Source: Bacillota bacterium
GTDB taxonomy: Bacteria; Bacillota; Dethiobacteria; DTU022; UBA8154
Assembly: GCA_012728375.1 (NCBI GenBank)
Contig: JAAYFF010000012.1
Coordinates: 1 to 64,000, forward strand
Length of the DNA: 64,000 nt
Direction of reading: 5' to 3'
The notes beneath the pieces were generated by a model. It saw nothing but the letters and a program-made list of their open reading frames with translations. It was not told the DNA's origin and did no database searches. Each line of letters begins with the position of its first letter. Position 1 is the stretch's first letter. Below are positions 38,090-47,156 of the stretch, piece by piece. A program made the position numbers and the translations under genes.

Positions 38090-39970
38090 ATGATCCCATA
38101 CCGGATGAAACGGACGTTTTTACTTGTTGTATTGGATGTCGGTATTGTTCTTTTTTCTTTGTATATGGCCCTTCAGCTCAGGTTTGAGTGGAAAGTGCCT
38201 CCGGGTTATTGGGTTAACCTGGAAAAGGTTTTGCTGCCGACAGTGTTGTTATTTATCTTCTTTTTTGCCGTATGGGGTTTTTACCGCACTTCGTGGCGTT
38301 ATGCCAGTATTGATGAAATTATGCTGATTACTTTGGCAGTGAGTTCCGGCGTACTTGGAGCTTATCTTTACGGCTCGTTTTCAGGGTTGGCTTTCCCAAG
38401 GTCGGTTTATATAATTATTTGGTTCATGCTATTGTTTTTTCTTGGAGGTTCCCGGCTCTCGCTGCGCGTCTTCAATTCTTTAACATGGAGATTTAATGGA
38501 AATAATAACGGTTTTTCATTGCTGAACAACCATCACGGCGCAAAGGTTAATCTCCTTATTTACGGAGCGGGGGATGCCGGGATCCTAGTGGCTAATGAGC
38601 TGAAAAAGCATGGCGGAAATTATCATTTACTGGGGTATATTGATGACGACAAGGCAAAGCATAGGCAGGTCATTCAGGGCTTACCTGTTCTGGGGGGCCG
38701 GGACAAGCTTTTGCAGTTAGCTGAAGAAAAAAAGATTTCAGAAGTCGTTATCGCGATACCATCAGCTTCTTATGCAGTGGTAAAGGGTGTCGTTAACCTT
38801 TGCTTGGAAGCCGGCGTTAAGGTTAAGACTATCCCCGGTATCTATGAGATACTGGAGGGAAAAGCCCGGTTTACTAAATTGAAAGAAGTGCAAATAGAAG
38901 ATTTGTTGAAACGGCCTCCGGTAAAAGTGGATATTCGACGGATCGCCGGTTATTTAAGCGGCGAAACGGTTATGATTACCGGCTGCGGAGGCTCAATCGG
39001 CTCGGAACTTTGCCGCCAGGTTGTCAATTTAAAGCCGGATAGACTAATTCTTTTTGAGCGGGATGAAAATAATCTTTTCTTAATAAACCGGGAATTGGAA
39101 GAACGTACAGATGATGTGGAACTCGTGCCGGTAGTCGGAGATATTCAAAATCTTGACCGCCTGGAAGAAGTTTTTTCCCTATACCGCCCCGGAGTGGTCT
39201 TTCATGCCGCTGCCTACAAACATGTGCCGATGATGGAAAATAATATTAATGAGGCGATTAAAAACAATATATACGGCACCAAGAATGTTGCCGACATGGC
39301 CGATGCGTTTGGGGCAAAGCGGTTTGTTATGGTTTCGACGGATAAAGCTGTTAATCCCACCAGTGTCATGGGCGCTACCAAGAGAGTGGCTGAGCTTTAT
39401 ATCCAATTGTTGAGCAAGATGAGCAGGACCATTTTTTGCGCAGTTCGTTTTGGCAATGTCCTGGATAGCCGGGGCAGTGTAGTTCCTCTTTTCCGCGAAC
39501 AGATAATCAAGGGCGGGCCGGTTACTGTTACTCATCCGGAAATGGTACGGTTTTTTATGACTATTCCGGAGGCTGTTCAGCTGATTATACAGTCGGGAGC
39601 AATGGCTGAAAAAGGAGAGGTCTTTGTGCTCGATATGGGCGAGCCTGTCCGTATTGTGGATTTGGCGAGAGATATGATCATGCTTTCCGGCTTAAAGCCT
39701 GATCAGGATATTAAGATTCAGTTTACGGGCATCAGGCCGGGGGAAAAGCTGTTTGAAGAGTTGTTCACAAATAGGGAATCCTTTACGCGTACATCAAACG
39801 AGCGTATTTTTATTGCCCGTGAAAACGGTTTTAATGAAGATGCTTTCAACAAGGAATTAAATTCGCTGCAGAAAATACTTGGGGCGGATTTTATCTTTAT
39901 CCAGAAAAAGTTGAACGAGCTCCCTGCCTCGGGTCTTGAGCCAGTGCTTACACAACAAAAAAGAGAATAA
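38090..39970 (+). CDS. UDP-GlcNAc 4,6-dehydratase-like polysaccharide biosynthesis protein (PglF/FlaA1/CapD family)
   Basis: N-terminal TM domain; 'GETVMITGCGGSIGSELCRQVVNLKPDRLILFERDENNLF', 'VMVSTDKAVNPTSVMGATKRVAEL'. Confidence 0.92.
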   Translation: MIPYRMKRTFLLVVLDVGIVLFSLYMALQLRFEWKVPPGYWVNLEKVLLPTVLLFIFFFAVWGFYRTSWRYASIDEIMLITLAVSSGVLGAYLYGSFSGLAFPRSVYIIIWFMLLFFLGGSRLSLRVFNSLTWRFNGNNNGFSLLNNHHGAKVNLLIYGAGDAGILVANELKKHGGNYHLLGYIDDDKAKHRQVIQGLPVLGGRDKLLQLAEEKKISEVVIAIPSASYAVVKGVVNLCLEAGVKVKTIPGIYEILEGKARFTKLKEVQIEDLLKRPPVKVDIRRIAGYLSGETVMITGCGGSIGSELCRQVVNLKPDRLILFERDENNLFLINRELEERTDDVELVPVVGDIQNLDRLEEVFSLYRPGVVFHAAAYKHVPMMENNINEAIKNNIYGTKNVADMADAFGAKRFVMVSTDKAVNPTSVMGATKRVAELYIQLLSKMSRTIFCAVRFGNVLDSRGSVVPLFREQIIKGGPVTVTHPEMVRFFMTIPEAVQLIIQSGAMAEKGEVFVLDMGEPVRIVDLARDMIMLSGLKPDQDIKIQFTGIRPGEKLFEELFTNRESFTRTSNERIFIARENGFNEDAFNKELNSLQKILGADFIFIQKKLNELPASGLEPVLTQQKRE

Positions 39971-40007
39971 AAAATGGAAGTTCCTTCTTAACGAAAGAGG
40001 ACAATTT

Positions 40008-41126
40008 ATGAGCAGGATTATTGTTAAAACCTTAGCAGTGCTGGTTTTAACCTTTTTAATTTGTCAATTGGTAAAAAGTGTTGTGGAGCCGTACGCGAAA
40101 ACGACGTTTTTTTGTTTTCCTGCCTATTCCCAGGAGTCGGCAGCTAACGAAAGGGAAAGGCAAAATAATGAGGAAGCCGGTAATGTTATTACTGAAAGAT
40201 CCGGTGGGCAAACCATAGCAGTAACTGATGAGGAAACTACAAAAACAGAGGTCGGGAATGTCGATCATTTAAGCGTGCCCAGCGGAGAACCGGCTATTGC
40301 TGTTGAGGTAGGGCGTATTGTTTTTTTGCACAGCGAAGGGGAGGAAGCCTTTGTCTTTCACTTCAATGTACACGTTTCTCCTGAAAATATAGGCGGGACG
40401 ATAAGACTGGACATTTTTAAAAACCTGCCGGGACCCGAAGGTAAAGATCCCATCCACTCAATTTATGTTGATGCTGAGGTTCCGGGCAGTTTGTATGTGG
40501 TGAAAGAGACATGGCCTGTTCCCGCTGCTCTGGAACAGGGAAAGGATAAGTATAAAGTCGTAGCTGTCTACCAGAAGGATGGTCTAATTGTCAGGAGTGA
40601 ACCAAAGAAATTTTCCCTTTGGAAAATTCTCAAGCCGCTGGCTGATCCCCTTCCGGAGGAAGCAGGCAAACCCAGCGCTCCGATCAAGGTTAAACTAAAA
40701 ATGCCATCCGGTGGACCTTCCGGTGTAAATTTCTACTATACCCTGGATAGTACAATTCCTGACTATCATAGCTTTAAATATCCTGAAGACGAAATCGAAA
40801 TCAGTTCCTTTTTGGAACCTTTATTTACTGTGGCAGAAAAGGACGGCGTCTTTAGCGAAACAGCAAACTACTTTTATTCTTTTTCTTACGAAGATTGTTT
40901 TATTGCTACTGCTGCCTTCGGTTCCCCACTGGAACCGTCGGTGTTATTGCTGCGCCAATTCCGCGATCAATACCTGCTCACTAACAGTCCGGGCAGACTT
41001 GCCGCCGGACTTTACTATCGTTTTTCCCCGCCGCTCGCCCGCATTATTCATAAGAATGAGCTATTGAAGGAAACAGTCAGATGCCTTTTAAAGCCGGTTG
41101 TCTTTTTAATTTCTTTTCTTCCATAA
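40008..41126 (+). CDS. Exported protein with C-terminal CFI-box domain
   Basis: Signal segment 'MSRIIVKTLAVLVLTFLICQLVK'; C-term 'DCFIATAAFGSPLEPSVLLLRQFRDQYLLTNSPGRLAAGLYYRFSPPLARII'. Confidence 0.75.
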   Translation: MSRIIVKTLAVLVLTFLICQLVKSVVEPYAKTTFFCFPAYSQESAANERERQNNEEAGNVITERSGGQTIAVTDEETTKTEVGNVDHLSVPSGEPAIAVEVGRIVFLHSEGEEAFVFHFNVHVSPENIGGTIRLDIFKNLPGPEGKDPIHSIYVDAEVPGSLYVVKETWPVPAALEQGKDKYKVVAVYQKDGLIVRSEPKKFSLWKILKPLADPLPEEAGKPSAPIKVKLKMPSGGPSGVNFYYTLDSTIPDYHSFKYPEDEIEISSFLEPLFTVAEKDGVFSETANYFYSFSYEDCFIATAAFGSPLEPSVLLLRQFRDQYLLTNSPGRLAAGLYYRFSPPLARIIHKNELLKETVRCLLKPVVFLISFLP

Positions 41127-41152
41127 AGGAAAGGCGAGAGATATTTTGGGTA

Positions 41153-41746
41153 TTATAATAAGCCTTTGTACTTTTGATAGACTTCTTTAATTCGCTGCAA
41201 CTCTTCCGGCGTAAATTTTTCCCTCAGTTTTTTCAGGAGCTCACCCCTTGATTTATTTCCATCAGCGTAGAGACGATACATTTCCTGCAGTTCACCCGCA
41301 GAAAATTTCCTTAACATCTGCATAGTAAAGAGCTGGTCTTGCAACTCGAGATTTTTAAGAGCAGGCGAATATTTTTCTTCCAGTTCGTTAAGTGTCTTTC
41401 CTTTTGGAGTTTTTTCCATGAGCGATCCTGAAGCTGCAGGATCGTTTCCTGTGTTATTGTTATTTCCCGTGCTCGTATTTTCGGTAGCGTTCTCTTCCGG
41501 TGTTTCCAAACCGGATGCTGCCCCATTAAAATTGTTTTCTGCAGCTTCGTTCAAGTTGCCTGCCTTTCCCTCGTTTTCCGGCAGTTCCCCTTTCATCGTT
41601 TCTGCTGATAAAATATCCATTAAATTATCTATTGTTCCAATATAATGGTTAAGCAGATAAAAATAACTTCCTACGGCTAGTGCTGCCAGTATCAGAGCTA
41701 TAAGACCTGTATAAAAGAAAAATTTCCTAAAATTCAACACTACCAC
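41153..41746 (-). CDS. Membrane-anchored hypothetical protein (probable GTG start)
   Basis: ORF 41899-41153; plausible start 'VVVLNFRKFFFYTGLIALILAALAVGSYFYLL' after AAGCAAGG; upstream part of ORF is out-of-frame AbrB remnant. Confidence 0.55.
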   Translation of the reverse strand: MVVLNFRKFFFYTGLIALILAALAVGSYFYLLNHYIGTIDNLMDILSAETMKGELPENEGKAGNLNEAAENNFNGAASGLETPEENATENTSTGNNNNTGNDPAASGSLMEKTPKGKTLNELEEKYSPALKNLELQDQLFTMQMLRKFSAGELQEMYRLYADGNKSRGELLKKLREKFTPEELQRIKEVYQKYKGLL

Positions 41747-41947
41747 CTTGCTTTCTACATTCTGTTTCCAATTATAACATGGTCTTACAAGGCAAGCAAT
41801 TCTAAACCTGGTAGCCCAATTTTGAGTCCTCCGAGCCAAAAATGTCATCAAAATTAGCTGCTTCCTTTTCGCCGGCTGCAATAGCATCTGCTTCTTCAAG
41901 CATATTAGTAACAGCTTTTTTAATATTTTTGCTTTGTATTTTAAATT
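41704..41947 (+). repeat. Direct repeat copy A (84 + 123 bp blocks) including AbrB C-terminal fragment
   Basis: 41704-41787 matches 46248-46331; 41825-41947 matches 46398-46520 almost identically. Confidence 0.85.
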
Positions 41948-41960
41948 ACGGTCAGCCTCT

Positions 41961-43310
41961 TCACGCCCCGCAGCATTTTTTGTATTTTTTTCCGCTACCG
42001 CAGGGGCACGGATCGTTGCGTCCTATCTTTGGCCCGGGGCGTACGTAGGGTTGAGGAGGCTCAAAGCCATACATTTCATCATCATCGTCTAAAGCGAATT
42101 TTTCAGGATAAAGCTTCTCAAGTTTTTTGTGTTTCTTTCGATAGGTATTGAGCAGTTGGTCTTCTTTTTTGCTGTTGATGACGTTGTTAAAAAAATCTTT
42201 CTTCAATTCATATAAAGCGGGATAGTTTTTTTTCAAACGCAATATTTGCGGTCGAAAAAGTTCAAGGTCCATAATTATTTCCATTTCGTGAAGAAATTGC
42301 TCGACAATACATTGGGCGCAAAACTGGTCATCGCACATTTGCAGCTCAAAGGCAAGCATCTCCGGTAGCCGGCTGTCTATCGCGGCGTCTTCTTCAAGTT
42401 CCCTTAGATGCAGGTGAACAGCGGACTGGGCATCTATTTCTTCCTTGATGTTAAGCAGTTCTTCGTCATCCGGCTTTAAGGAAAAGGCGGTCTCTATTGT
42501 CTCGGCCGCCTGCTCATATAAGCCCATCCGGTGGATTTGTTTGGCCAGAATAGCCAGGAACCAGGCGACATGATCTTTTTCTTCTTCCTTTTCCAGGGCT
42601 TTTGTTTTCATTTCGTCCAGATGTTTTTTCAAATTGTCCAGATCATGGGAATAGATGTCAATTTGAACGATATGGTAATAGAGCTCGAGGTTGTCCCAGC
42701 CTTTTCTGTTGCTGACCTCCAGCCCTTCCCAAACTGTTTCCTGAGCTCGAATAAGATCGTCTGTTTCCAGGTAGCAGTCGATGAGCCCCAACCAGAGAGA
42801 GATGTTATCTTCATCGAGAGTTAGGGCGCGGCGATACTGGTCGATGGCTTTCCGGTACCAGCCGCGGCGAGCGTAGGCTTGAGCCAGACGGCGCGCAAAA
42901 CCGGCATTAGTCGGCTCCAGTGCGGCGAGGTTCTCGAAGATGCGGATCGCTTTAACGCTGTTTCCATTTGCCAGATAGGCATCGCCCAGCAGGCTGTTGA
43001 CAACAGAAAAGTTTGGGTGCACTGCACGGACTTCTTCCAGAAGGCGGATCGCCCTGCCGGTATTCCCTTCGTTCAGTGCTTGGGATCCTTCTTGAAAATA
43101 TGCCTTCACTACTGCGGGCATGGAGTCTATCAGGTCATACTGCCGCCGCGTATTTTCATCAATCAGGACCTCGTACGCTTCACGGATCCGCATAAATTCC
43201 TGGGGATGACGTTCAGGGGGGAATTTTCTGACGAGGGTAAAATAAGCCTTTTTAATCTCTGCAGGCGTTGCGCTTCTGGTGATGTTTAATGTTCCATAAT
43301 AATCCTTCAT
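41961..43310 (-). CDS. J-like domain + TPR + C-terminal SEC-C protein
   Basis: N-term '[49 protein letters not shown]'; TPR units; C-term '[19 protein letters not shown]'. Confidence 0.9.
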   Translation of the reverse strand: MKDYYGTLNITRSATPAEIKKAYFTLVRKFPPERHPQEFMRIREAYEVLIDENTRRQYDLIDSMPAVVKAYFQEGSQALNEGNTGRAIRLLEEVRAVHPNFSVVNSLLGDAYLANGNSVKAIRIFENLAALEPTNAGFARRLAQAYARRGWYRKAIDQYRRALTLDEDNISLWLGLIDCYLETDDLIRAQETVWEGLEVSNRKGWDNLELYYHIVQIDIYSHDLDNLKKHLDEMKTKALEKEEEKDHVAWFLAILAKQIHRMGLYEQAAETIETAFSLKPDDEELLNIKEEIDAQSAVHLHLRELEEDAAIDSRLPEMLAFELQMCDDQFCAQCIVEQFLHEMEIIMDLELFRPQILRLKKNYPALYELKKDFFNNVINSKKEDQLLNTYRKKHKKLEKLYPEKFALDDDDEMYGFEPPQPYVRPGPKIGRNDPCPCGSGKKYKKCCGA

Positions 43311-43903
43311 CGCTCAGCATCATCCTTCTGTGTGGCTTTGGCTATCCGCATCCATAGTTTTTCTTTCCACTTGAGCAATTTGCAGCTTAAACGGTGTTCA
43401 ACCGCTTCAAGATAGCGGGTTGCCGCGACATTGGATTTGTCGATGGAGAGAACGGTTTGCCAGCATTTTACGGCAGCGTTGGTCCGGCCGCTAAGAAGGT
43501 GTATAACCCCCAGATAATTCCACAGGGCAGCGGATAAAGCAAAGCGGCTGCAAATTTCTTTGCTGAGTATCCCGGCGGCCTGCCGGTAATGTTGCTGCCG
43601 GCAGAGGGAGAGAACCCGGGAAAAATAGGGGTCCGTTTCCTCCAGGGCGTTTTGCAAATCCGCCAGATAGGTGGTTGCCCCATTATTTTCGGGGACCTGC
43701 CGGAGACTCTGCGTCCAGCAGTATGCCGCGCTTTTGTACTCTCCCAAGCGGTAATAACAAAGACCGGCCAGGTTCCAGGCCTGAATGTTGCCGCGGTCAT
43801 AGCTCACGGCTTTGACCAGGGTTTTTGCCGCTGTGCTGATCCGGGATTCTCTTGCTTGCTGCAGCCCTTTGTTATAGTAAAAAAGGGAAAGGTTTTCAAA
43901 CAT
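43307..43903 (-). CDS. TPR protein
   Basis: Start '[21 protein letters not shown]' overlapping dnaK-like stop; '[29 protein letters not shown]'. Confidence 0.8.
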   Translation of the reverse strand: MFENLSLFYYNKGLQQARESRISTAAKTLVKAVSYDRGNIQAWNLAGLCYYRLGEYKSAAYCWTQSLRQVPENNGATTYLADLQNALEETDPYFSRVLSLCRQQHYRQAAGILSKEICSRFALSAALWNYLGVIHLLSGRTNAAVKCWQTVLSIDKSNVAATRYLEAVEHRLSCKLLKWKEKLWMRIAKATQKDDAER

Positions 43904-45614
43904 CGCTTTCCTCTGTAAGTTCATAGATGATCTCGTGCAGCTCTTCTTTCCATGCATCAAGGGTTTCCTTTGTTTCTCCCAGCACCAATCCTTCCTTAAT
44001 TTTGCGCATGAGGCTTTCCATTTCAATGGCATAATAGCCGGCCTTTCCGCTTTCCACCATCCGGGCCGCCTTCCTGAGAATGGCCTTATATTTGCGGGCA
44101 TGGGGCGCTTTTTCCCAGCCGTCCAGGTCCACCTCTTTTTGCATCTTAGCGCCGGTTGTCTCAATAACCAAATTGGCCTTTTTCCCCGTGCTGATTATTT
44201 TTCCTTCGACCTGCAGGATGCCATTAAGGTCATAGGCAAAAGATACGCTGATTTTTTCCTGGAACGCAGGTGCCGGCGGAATACCTTTCAACATGAATTT
44301 TCCCAGAAAATTATTTTGGGAAGCTTTACGATTTTCGCCCTGGTAGATATTTATTTCTACCTGGGTTTGGTTATCAGCAACGGTCCCGTAGATCTTTTCT
44401 TTAACTACCGGGATGGTTACATTCCTGGGGATAATAACGTCGTAGGCGTCGGTAACAGGGAAGCCGCCGACAAAATCGAGGACGGAGATGCCCAGAGTGT
44501 ACGGGCAGACATCGGTAATGATAATGTCTTTTTCCGGTGACAAATCATTGTTGATGATGCCGGCCTGAACAGCAGCACCTCGTACCACGGCCAGGTCCGG
44601 GTCAACTAACGCTTGCGGCGATTGACCAAGGGCCTTCTCGATGAAGCGACGCACATAGGGGATACGGGTAGAGCCGCCCACTAGGAGGATCAGGTCAATA
44701 TCCGCGGCACTAAGCTGCGCATCGGCCAGAGCTGCATTGATCTGTTCGGCTGTGGAATCGATTAAATCTTTAATCAGGCTTTCAAAAAGTTCCCTGCTCA
44801 CCGTTTCCTCAAGGGAGACAGGATTTCCTCCTGACGTGGTGAAAAACGGAATAATCAGTTGATATTCTTCGTGTTCGCTCAAGGCTATTTTGCATTTTTC
44901 CACTGCCTCTTTCAGGCGCATTAAGGCTCTTTTATCTTCGGAAAGATCCACTTGCCACTTTGCGGTAAATCTGTCCAAGAGGTAATTCATGAGCCGCCGG
45001 TCGAAATCTTTCCCGCCCAGCTGATTGTTGCCGCTGCTTGCTTTAACGTCCAGGACGCCTTCAAACATTTCCAGGACGGTAACGTCAAGCGTGCCGCCGC
45101 CCAGGTCATAGATGAGAATGTTTCGGCATTCCTGCAGATGTTCGAGCCCGTAGTCCAGCGCCGCGGCGGTTGGTTCATTGATGATGCGTTCCACCTTGAT
45201 CCCGGCAAGCTGTCCCGCTTCCACGGTAGCTCGCCGCTGCCAATCGGAAAAATAGGCAGGTACTGTTATCACCGCTCTTTCTATTTTTTCACCCAGGTAT
45301 TTTCCGGCGCAAGCCAAGAGATAGGACAAAATATAGGAAGAAATTTGCTGGGGAGTGTATTCTTTTCCGCCCATGGTAACGGTTGTGTCGCTGCCCATTA
45401 AGCGTTTAACCTCAATGACGGTATTGTCCGGTTTCAGCAGCAGCTGGTCCCTGGCTTGCCTGCCCGCAATAATCCTTCCGTCATCGTCAAGTCCTACAAC
45501 GGATGGGGTTATGAATTCTCCCAGGTCGTTGGGGATGACAAAGGGTTTTCCGTCCTTTAAAACAGCGATTTCCGATGTTGAGGTGCCAAGATCAATCCCG
45601 ACGATGCTGCTCAA
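43896..45614 (-). CDS. DnaK-like Hsp70 (572 aa)
   Basis: 'VGIDLGTSTSEIAVL', 'VITVPAYFSDWQRRATVEAGQLAGIKVERIINEPTAAALDYG', 'LIYDLGGGTLDVTVLEMFEG'. Confidence 0.95.
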   Translation of the reverse strand: MSSIVGIDLGTSTSEIAVLKDGKPFVIPNDLGEFITPSVVGLDDDGRIIAGRQARDQLLLKPDNTVIEVKRLMGSDTTVTMGGKEYTPQQISSYILSYLLACAGKYLGEKIERAVITVPAYFSDWQRRATVEAGQLAGIKVERIINEPTAAALDYGLEHLQECRNILIYDLGGGTLDVTVLEMFEGVLDVKASSGNNQLGGKDFDRRLMNYLLDRFTAKWQVDLSEDKRALMRLKEAVEKCKIALSEHEEYQLIIPFFTTSGGNPVSLEETVSRELFESLIKDLIDSTAEQINAALADAQLSAADIDLILLVGGSTRIPYVRRFIEKALGQSPQALVDPDLAVVRGAAVQAGIINNDLSPEKDIIITDVCPYTLGISVLDFVGGFPVTDAYDVIIPRNVTIPVVKEKIYGTVADNQTQVEINIYQGENRKASQNNFLGKFMLKGIPPAPAFQEKISVSFAYDLNGILQVEGKIISTGKKANLVIETTGAKMQKEVDLDGWEKAPHARKYKAILRKAARMVESGKAGYYAIEMESLMRKIKEGLVLGETKETLDAWKEELHEIIYELTEESDV

Positions 45615-46198
45615 TTTTTCTCTGTGCCTCCGCTTGTTTTATTAACCATAACCTGAGCCTTTCGCAGCAAAGTTGATCTGTAGACATAGCCGCAACGCAA
45701 TATTTCCAGGATAATTCCATTTGGTTTGCTAACGTCTTCTTTGACCTGCACCGCGGCGTGAAGCCGGGCATCGAAAAAGGTATTTTCACCTTCAATGCGG
45801 ACAAGGCCCAGCGGCAACAGGTCAGCAGATATGCTTTTCCATAAAAGCTCCATTTGTGCGGACCAGCCGGCGTCTTCGTTTTTTAATGCATACCTGTAGA
45901 TATCCTCAAGCTTGTCCAGGGTTGTCACCAGTCCCTTAATTAGGGAGAGCTTTTCTTCTTCAGCAACGGCCAGCGCTTTTTTTAGTTCTTTGATCTGTTC
46001 GTTTTTCTCCTCGTCTTCTTCGTGCTGCGATAGAATTTCTTCAAGCTGAATGTTGGTATTGTTGATTTCTTTGCCGATGCGCTTCAGCACGGCTGTAACA
46101 GCATCCAAAGCCAAAGTTGTCTCGTTGTGGTAAGCGTTTAATTCATCATTGACGGCAAAAAAATCGAATTTTGACAGTTCTTTTTCAAAATCAATCAT
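45611..46198 (-). CDS. GrpE-like nucleotide exchange factor
   Basis: Coiled coil plus C-terminal 'FFDARLHAAVQVKEDVSKPNGIILEILRCGYVYRSTLLRKAQVMVNK'. Confidence 0.82.
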   Translation of the reverse strand: MIDFEKELSKFDFFAVNDELNAYHNETTLALDAVTAVLKRIGKEINNTNIQLEEILSQHEEDEEKNEQIKELKKALAVAEEEKLSLIKGLVTTLDKLEDIYRYALKNEDAGWSAQMELLWKSISADLLPLGLVRIEGENTFFDARLHAAVQVKEDVSKPNGIILEILRCGYVYRSTLLRKAQVMVNKTSGGTEKN

Positions 46199-46247
46199 AC
46201 GGCAGCTGTTTTCTCCTTGTCCTGGAAGGTGCTTTTCGCTTTTTAGT

Positions 46248-46520
46248 GACCTGTATAGATGAAGAATTTCCGAAAATTCAACAATAACACCTTGCTTTCA
46301 ACATTCTGTTTCCAATTATAACATGGCCTTAGGTTTTTCTTTTATTTTTTTAAAGAAGCGTTCAGCCTGAGGACTGAATAATATTTCATACATAATCAGT
46401 CCTCCGAGCCAAAAATGTCATCAAAATTAGCTGCTTCCTTTTCGCCGGCTGCAATAGCATCTGCTTCTTCAAGCATATTAGTAACAGCTTTTTTAATATT
46501 TTTGCTTTGTATTTCAAATT
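46248..46520 (+). repeat. Direct repeat copy B
   Basis: Matches 41704-41947 in two blocks; includes minus-strand remnant 'VLLLNFRKFFIYTGH*' of the 41153 gene. Confidence 0.85.
46316..46393 (-). pseudogene. Truncated RelE-family toxin (25 aa)
   Basis: 'MYEILFSPQAERFFKKIKEKPKAML*' directly downstream of the AbrB-type antitoxin. Confidence 0.65.
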
Positions 46521-46764
46521 GCTTTACCAATTCATCGCCGGAATACCCTTGGGAAACGAGATCTTTTAGAATCTCAACGGAAAATTCACTAGTTTCTCGG
46601 TGCAGGGGCTGAATAATAATTTTACCGTCTTCAAGTAGGCATTCAACCTCGCTGCCAAGATTAAGGTGTTTATAGAATTGTAAGGGTATCGTAATTTGAC
46701 GCTTCTTTGAAACGCTGATTATTTTACGATTCATAATATCACGCTCCACAGCACCTGCGGACAT
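46396..46764 (-). CDS. AbrB/MazE/SpoVT-fold antitoxin-like protein
   Basis: 'MNRKIISVSKKRQITIPLQFYKHLNLGSEVECLLEDGKIIIQPL'. Confidence 0.85.
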   Translation of the reverse strand: MSAGAVERDIMNRKIISVSKKRQITIPLQFYKHLNLGSEVECLLEDGKIIIQPLHRETSEFSVEILKDLVSQGYSGDELVKQFEIQSKNIKKAVTNMLEEADAIAAGEKEAANFDDIFGSED

Positions 46765-46881
46765 AGTTCAAACCTCCTTTATAGTATGCCAAAGAAATAA
46801 ATAAAATACAAATTTCTTTACATCTTTATAAGAATTATAACAAAGAAACAAAGAAAACTCAATCAAATAAAGGGTATAAAC

Positions 46882-47127
46882 ATGGACATTCAAAAAAGAC
46901 CGCTGGAAAAGTTAAGCCCAGCGAAATACAACCCCAGGAAAGACTTAAAGCCCGGCGGTCCGGAGCACGAAAAACTGGAAAAATCCATGGAAACCTTCGG
47001 CTATGTGGAACCGATCGTCATATTTGATAAAAAGTTGAACAAAAAGCAATATTGGAAATATCTAGAAAATCGTTTTTCCCAGGAACGGGCAGCTATAATC
47101 GGCGTCATAGTGAATAGAGATAATTAA
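46882..47127 (+). pseudogene. ParB N-terminal domain fragment
   Basis: 'RPLEKLSPAKYNPRKDLKPGGPEHEKLEKSMETFGYVEPIV' then unrelated tail; lacks the GGHQR box. Confidence 0.65.
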
Positions 47128-47156
47128 AAGAGACAATCGGGAAAGGGAGAAGTAAG

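Noticed and set aside
41747-41899. N-terminal extension of the 41153-41899 ORF
   Set aside because: Out-of-frame reading of the duplicated abrB fragment; the true N-terminus is likely the GTG before LNFRKFF.
43904-44164. N-terminal extension of the 43307-44164 TPR ORF
   Set aside because: It is an alternative frame of the dnaK-like 3' end; the coding TPR protein starts at MFENLS.
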